Below, piece by piece: positions 7,501-10,841 of a stretch of 10,841 nucleotides of DNA. The notes below the pieces were generated by a model. The model searched no databases. It was given only the letters and a program-made list of their open reading frames with translations, and was not told where the DNA came from. Numbering within the stretch: the stretch's first letter is position 1; each line of letters starts with the position of its first letter. Origin of the DNA: JBBIII01 sp037446575 (lineage in GTDB: Bacteria; Bacteroidota; Ignavibacteria; UBA10030); assembly GCA_037446575.1 (NCBI GenBank), contig JBBIII010000078.1:1-10841 (forward strand), in the 5' to 3' direction. The position numbers and the translations under genes were made by a program.

Positions 7501-10407
7501 TCATTTTGCTAATACAAACGGACGAATCGGTGCAGGTTTTGCTTGAATTACAATCTTATCGCTCAATAAACCTTCGGAAAAAGCATTTAAAACAATTTCT
7601 CCTGTTTCTTTCTCTGATTGAATAATTACCTGCGCTAATCCATTGAACGCTCTCCGCTTCCATGCGCCTGGGGGGCTTACAATCTGTACTATACCAGGAT
7701 CCGTGTTTAAATTGTCATATAAATATCGGGGCGCAAGCGGTTTTCCATAAACGGCAAATATATTTTTTCCATTCCTTAAAATCGAACTATCCAAAACATA
7801 TTGCTGAACGTTATCACCTCTTTTTATATTCTTGGCAATACATTTACCGTTAATAAAAACATCTTGAACTTCACCAAGACTTTTAGGCCAGATGGAAAAT
7901 GTTAAATGGGGATTAATAGTTGGCAAAACAAACTCGCCTCGAATTATCATCATCTCAGACGTATCTTTCAGTTTAACGCTATAATTTTCCTGCTCATCTA
8001 ACATAAGTTGCCAATTTGAATCGTTAAATTCCGGGACTACTTCCACAAGATTTGCTGAAAATTTGCCTGTATTAGCTTTTAGATTTGTGATTATAATTTG
8101 CTCAGAATTTTCAAAATAGCGATCTGGTTCATGCGAAGCAGGGTCTCCATTCCCCACACCGATAATTTTTGCTGGTCCATCAATAGTAAAAATAATTTCA
8201 TTTCCAGCCGTCGGAACTATTCTACCCTTATCATCAGCAACTAGTACTGTAATTATGGCTAAATCTTCGCCATCAGCTTTAATAAATTCTTTATCAAGGA
8301 TTAATTTTAACGATGTTGAAGCACCAGCGGTTTCGATTTTTTTAGTAATGATTATCTCCCCTTTTTTATAACCTTGAGCAATTAATTCGCCCGGTTCATA
8401 AATTACGTTCCATTCGGCATGAGAATGAATTGGTATCTTTATTTTACCTAAATTTCTTCCATTTAAGTACAAATCTACTTCTTCGCAATTTGTATATGCC
8501 CATACATTTACAGTATCGCCAATTTTCCAGTTCCAATGTGGAAAAATATGTAACACTGGCTCATCGCTCCACCATGCTTTACAATAATAGAACATATCTT
8601 TTGGAAAACCGCATAGATCAACTATACCGCACTGTGATACTACCTGAGGCCAACCAAACGGATGAGGCTCGCCGCGATAATCAAAACCTGTCCAATAAAA
8701 CAAACCGGAGAGAAATTTTCGAGCCGCATAAAATTTCATTCCCTCTTCCATACTACGCCCATTTGGCTTTCTATCAGTTGCGGCTAAATGCCCCTTAGCA
8801 GGATTATCAATATAAATACCACGTGTGTTGCGTGAAGTAGTCTCCTCCGTTCCAATACTTGGCTGATCGGGATATAGCTCATGCTGTTTATCTATATCTC
8901 CATTGAAAATGTAGTTAAATCCCATTACATCCTGAACAGTAGAAATTCCATGCTCGCCCCATCCGCTGTGCGCGTATGTTACACGGCGTGTCGGATCAAG
9001 CTTCTTAACAAAATCTTGCATAGTAGTAGCAACTCTGGCGCCTACAATATTTCTTTCGAGTCCCCATTCTTCATTTCCAATTGACCAAATTATTACACTT
9101 GGATGATTGCGATCACGAATCACCATTCTTTTTAAGAGATCAAGATGTTCGTGTGTTGTTCCTAACAATCTATTTTCGTTAATAACCAACATTCCTAACC
9201 TATCACAGGCATCTAATAGTTCTGGCGCAGGTGGATAATGTGAACACCGATACGCATTCGATCCCATTTCTTTTAATTTCCTAATGCGATATTCCTGCAA
9301 CGCATCTGGAATTGCAATCCCAACTCCGGCATGATCTTGATGATTATTCGTTCCTTTTAGAAGTAAATGTTTTCCGTTCAGAAAAAATCCTTTGTGTGAA
9401 TCAAACAAAATAGTTCGAATGCCAAATGTGGTTTCATAGATGTCTACCATTTTTCCTTTCGTAAGTATCCGCGTTACTAATTTGTACAGATATGGCAAAT
9501 CAACTGACCAGAGATTAGGATTGTTCACTTTTAATGCACAAGAATACTCTTGCTCTGCGCCTGCTTTTAGAAATAGGTTAGATAAATGCTTTTTAGCAAC
9601 TATATTTTCTTTCGCATCAATAATTAATTGCTCGATGTTAAAGGATTGGTCTGTTCTATAGTCATTTGTAATTGTAACCCGCGCAGTAACCTCCGCTAAT
9701 TTTTCCATAACATCAGACGATACAAAAGTCCCATTATAAGCTACATGCAAAGGATTTGTTTTATGTAACCATACATGCCTATAAATTCCCGCTCCTTCAT
9801 AATACCATCCTTCTTCCAATGTCGCATCAACACGAACTGCAACAACATTATCATCGCCGTAATTCAAATAATCAGTAATATCGTAATAGAAATTGTAATA
9901 ACCAGATCGCTCCCTGCCTAAATAAAATCCATTCACCCAAACAATACAATTGCGGTGCACACCTCCAAATTCTATCATAATTCTTTTTCCAAGATCGGTG
10001 TCTGGAATAAAAAATTTTTTTCTGTACCAACCAATGCTCTTTTCTGGATATTTTCTCCCAACAGTTTTGAAACCATGGCTATAACTTGCTTTAGAATCAA
10101 ATGGAAGTTCAACCACCCAATCGTGCGGAACATCGATTATACGCCATGCTCGATCGTCAAAGTCTTTTGCGGCGGCTCCATCCCCAAAACCTGCTTTTGT
10201 TATGTACGAAAAGTAACCTGTGCCAGTGTTAAAATCTTTTTTTACATCATAAGCATGACCAAAGGCAAAGCGCCAGTCAAAATCCATTAATACTTTTTCT
10301 CGCGTCATTGATTTATTTCCGCCTGCTCCTTTCGCATGTACAAAAAGAAAAACTTGAAAAACGATGATAATTTTAATTAATCCACTTAATTTACAAAGTA
10401 TGTACAT
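7501..10407 (-). CDS. Secreted GH2 beta-galactosidase-type glycoside hydrolase
   Basis: This 968-residue exported enzyme carries a signal peptide (KLSGLIKIIIVFQVFLFVHA, likely cut after VHA near residue 25). It then has a GH2 sugar-binding sandwich (about 35-215, with DVPHDWVVE and GAGIYRHVWL), an immunoglobulin-like domain (about 220-330) and a TIM barrel (about 335-615). The acid/base is E446 in WSIGNEEW and the nucleophile E521 in IGTEETTSRNTRG. After the barrel come a DUF4982-like domain (about 620-690) and a C-terminal Ig domain that appears split by an insertion (GVGNGDPASHEPDRY and RRAFNGLAQVIIQS lie about 155 residues apart). This layout is that of GalA-type beta-galactosidases; related GH2 activities such as beta-glucuronidase or beta-mannosidase are possible. 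It probably acts in the periplasm or outside the cell, releasing terminal beta-sugars upstream of the cytosolic phosphorylases. The ATG at 10407 is preferred over a TTG at 10425 because GGGAG lies eight bases before it and inside the longer reading. It appears to be the first gene of the operon. Confidence 0.88.
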   Translation of the reverse strand: MYILCKLSGLIKIIIVFQVFLFVHAKGAGGNKSMTREKVLMDFDWRFAFGHAYDVKKDFNTGTGYFSYITKAGFGDGAAAKDFDDRAWRIIDVPHDWVVELPFDSKASYSHGFKTVGRKYPEKSIGWYRKKFFIPDTDLGKRIMIEFGGVHRNCIVWVNGFYLGRERSGYYNFYYDITDYLNYGDDNVVAVRVDATLEEGWYYEGAGIYRHVWLHKTNPLHVAYNGTFVSSDVMEKLAEVTARVTITNDYRTDQSFNIEQLIIDAKENIVAKKHLSNLFLKAGAEQEYSCALKVNNPNLWSVDLPYLYKLVTRILTKGKMVDIYETTFGIRTILFDSHKGFFLNGKHLLLKGTNNHQDHAGVGIAIPDALQEYRIRKLKEMGSNAYRCSHYPPAPELLDACDRLGMLVINENRLLGTTHEHLDLLKRMVIRDRNHPSVIIWSIGNEEWGLERNIVGARVATTMQDFVKKLDPTRRVTYAHSGWGEHGISTVQDVMGFNYIFNGDIDKQHELYPDQPSIGTEETTSRNTRGIYIDNPAKGHLAATDRKPNGRSMEEGMKFYAARKFLSGLFYWTGFDYRGEPHPFGWPQVVSQCGIVDLCGFPKDMFYYCKAWWSDEPVLHIFPHWNWKIGDTVNVWAYTNCEEVDLYLNGRNLGKIKIPIHSHAEWNVIYEPGELIAQGYKKGEIIITKKIETAGASTSLKLILDKEFIKADGEDLAIITVLVADDKGRIVPTAGNEIIFTIDGPAKIIGVGNGDPASHEPDRYFENSEQIIITNLKANTGKFSANLVEVVPEFNDSNWQLMLDEQENYSVKLKDTSEMMIIRGEFVLPTINPHLTFSIWPKSLGEVQDVFINGKCIAKNIKRGDNVQQYVLDSSILRNGKNIFAVYGKPLAPRYLYDNLNTDPGIVQIVSPPGAWKRRAFNGLAQVIIQSEKETGEIVLNAFSEGLLSDKIVIQAKPAPIRPFVLAK

Positions 10408-10415
10408 TGCGCATT

Positions 10416-10420
10416 CTCCC
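10416..10420 (-). promoter_or_regulatory. Ribosome binding site deciding the GH2 start
   Basis: GGGAG on the minus strand ends eight bases before the ATG at 10407. The longer TTG-started reading from 10425 would place this signal inside the coding sequence and would have no comparable site upstream. The shorter start also gives a more typical signal peptide. Confidence 0.6.
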
Positions 10421-10477
10421 GCCAAAGTAAATCTAATTGACTAAAATAATAAATCAGATATAATCACTTTGATAATA

Positions 10478-10507
10478 TTTATAAAAGTTTGACTTTTTGA
10501 AACTCAA
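10478..10507 (-). promoter_or_regulatory. Leftward promoter candidate for the GH2-GH94 operon
   Basis: On the minus strand TTGAGT (10507-10502) and TATAAA (10483-10478) are separated by 18 bases. Transcription would begin near 10471, giving a leader of about 60 nt before the ATG at 10407. The -35 box overlaps or abuts that of the rightward promoter. In such AT-rich sequence, other -10-like boxes exist, for example near 10460. Confidence 0.4.
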
Positions 10508-10524
10508 TTGCTAATTTGTATAAA
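10497..10524 (+). promoter_or_regulatory. Rightward promoter candidate for the CBM9-like gene
   Basis: TTGAAA (10497-10502) and TATAAA (10519-10524) are spaced by 16 bases. The start site would fall near 10531, inside the LacI-type operator at 10530-10549, so a bound repressor would block initiation directly. The leader to the ATG at 10628 would be about 97 nt. Confidence 0.45.
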
Positions 10525-10529
10525 ACTGC

Positions 10530-10549
10530 AAATGCAAACGTTTGTATTT
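10530..10549. promoter_or_regulatory. LacI/GalR-family operator
   Basis: The arms AAATGCAAAC and GTTTGTATTT are inverted repeats that match at 9 of 10 positions around a central CG. The core TGCAAACGTTTGTA is the typical form of operators bound by LacI/GalR-family repressors, including the CcpA-type. It sits immediately after the rightward -10 box and about 70 bases upstream of the inferred leftward start. Strong repression of the CBM9-like gene is the simplest reading; an effect on the leftward operon is possible. No regulator gene is present in the window. Confidence 0.65.
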
Positions 10550-10627
10550 AAGAAAATATACTATATTAATCAAGATAAAACGCTTGTTTTTGCTTGTCAC
10601 TTTACAAAAATAATCAAACCTTTCAAT

Positions 10628-10841
10628 ATGAATAAACTTTCTTCTCAATCAATTATCAGCTTGATAATAAAATTATGGTTTCTTTTCGTAATTGTTGCTC
10701 AATTTGCTCTAAATAGTCATCTATATTCACAAACCGTAATTGATATGACAAAGTTCGTACCAATAATTGACGGACTTGCGAATGATTTTTGTTGGAACAA
10801 TGCGAATTGGATTGCGATAGACAATTGTTGGATACCATTTG
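10628..10841 (+). CDS. Secreted CBM9-like carbohydrate-binding protein (5' part only)
   Basis: The frame starts ATG at 10628 and is still open at the window edge, giving 71 residues. It begins with a signal peptide: MNKLSSQS, then the hydrophobic run LIIKLWFLFVIVAQFAL, with likely cleavage in the SHLYSQT region. The mature part reads FVPIIDGLANDFCWNNANW followed by IDNCWIPF. The P-x-IDG-x-x-(N)D-x-x-W-x-x-A-x-W pattern is the opening of CBM9-like domains found in many secreted proteins of Bacteroidota and relatives. The protein is therefore exported and probably binds polysaccharide or sugar; a catalytic domain may follow beyond the edge. No good Shine-Dalgarno signal precedes the ATG. It is divergent from the GH2 operon and lies behind a LacI-type operator, which suggests it is induced by a sugar. 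Confidence 0.75.
   Translation, partial: MNKLSSQSIISLIIKLWFLFVIVAQFALNSHLYSQTVIDMTKFVPIIDGLANDFCWNNANWIAIDNCWIPF

Larger units (their letters stand above)
10408..10627. promoter_or_regulatory. Divergent control region between the GH2 operon and the CBM9-like gene
   Basis: This AT-rich intergenic region of about 220 nt holds a leftward promoter candidate, an overlapping rightward promoter candidate and a LacI-type operator, each listed separately. No small gene is supported. An in-frame ATG at 10532 extends the rightward gene by 32 codons, but it would run through the operator and remove the signal peptide from the N-terminus, so it is not used. Confidence 0.55.

Noticed and set aside
8430..8798. 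122-codon rightward frame opposite the GH2 gene
   Set aside because: It is antisense to the GH2 catalytic and linker region, where the leftward frame has clear family motifs; no independent evidence.
10577..10590. AAAAC-GCTT-GTTTT inverted repeat as a second LacI-type operator
   Set aside because: It lacks the central CG and the TGCAAAC core, and short A/T arms of this kind arise easily in AT-rich sequence. The spacing of about 44 bp from the main operator is noted but not enough.
10532..10627. Upstream in-frame ATG that would lengthen the CBM9-like protein by 32 residues
   Set aside because: It would begin inside the operator at the predicted transcription start and bury the signal peptide; the inner ATG at 10628 gives a normal secretion signal.
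10656..10838. 60-codon leftward frame at the right edge
   Set aside because: It is the complement of the signal-peptide and CBM9-like coding sequence on the + strand, which has recognisable features.
1..10841. tRNA or rRNA genes, CRISPR arrays, insertion sequences or terminal repeats
   Set aside because: Reading both strands I saw no cloverleaf-like tRNA signature, no regularly spaced direct repeats and no transposase motifs.

Overview
The window is AT-rich bacterial DNA. It suggests a heterotrophic, carbohydrate-degrading bacterium of the Bacteroidota/Ignavibacteriota (FCB) type. That placement is an inference from three things: a large secreted GH2 enzyme, a divergent CBM9-like secreted protein, and GH94 phosphorylases. 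Clear GGAG-type ribosome sites argue somewhat for an Ignavibacteria-like lineage over typical Bacteroidetes, which rarely use them.

Left part (1-1335, + strand). A possible tail of an upstream gene (1-150, weak) is followed by a good sigma70-like promoter (272-300). Next come two tightly spaced genes: a Panacea (SocA-like/DUF4065) antitoxin-type protein (335-928) and, 8 nt later, an unrecognised 132-aa protein (937-1335) that sits where the toxin of a Panacea module would sit. A 180-nt convergent gap (1336-1515) holds no gene I can support.

Main part (1516-10407, - strand). This looks like a four-gene sugar-utilisation operon, read from right to left: a secreted GH2 beta-galactosidase-type enzyme (10407-7501); a YghZ/Gpr-type aldo/keto reductase (7395-6388); a GH94 phosphorylase of the chitobiose-phosphorylase-like branch with uncertain specificity (6370-3977); and a GH94 cellobiose phosphorylase (3960-1516). 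The last three are packed within 20 nt of one another. The logic is extracytoplasmic trimming of an oligosaccharide by GH2, uptake by transporters outside the window, then energy-saving phosphorolysis of beta-linked disaccharides in the cytoplasm to alpha-sugar-1-phosphates. The aldo/keto reductase probably handles an aldehyde by-product or sugar.

Right end (10408-10841). The divergent intergenic region carries two overlapping back-to-back promoter candidates and a near-perfect LacI/GalR-family operator (10530-10549) just downstream of the rightward -10 box. The rightward gene (10628 to the window edge, incomplete) encodes a signal peptide and the start of a CBM9-like carbohydrate-binding domain. 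A sugar-responsive LacI-type repressor, not present in the window, probably controls the right-hand gene and perhaps the whole leftward operon.
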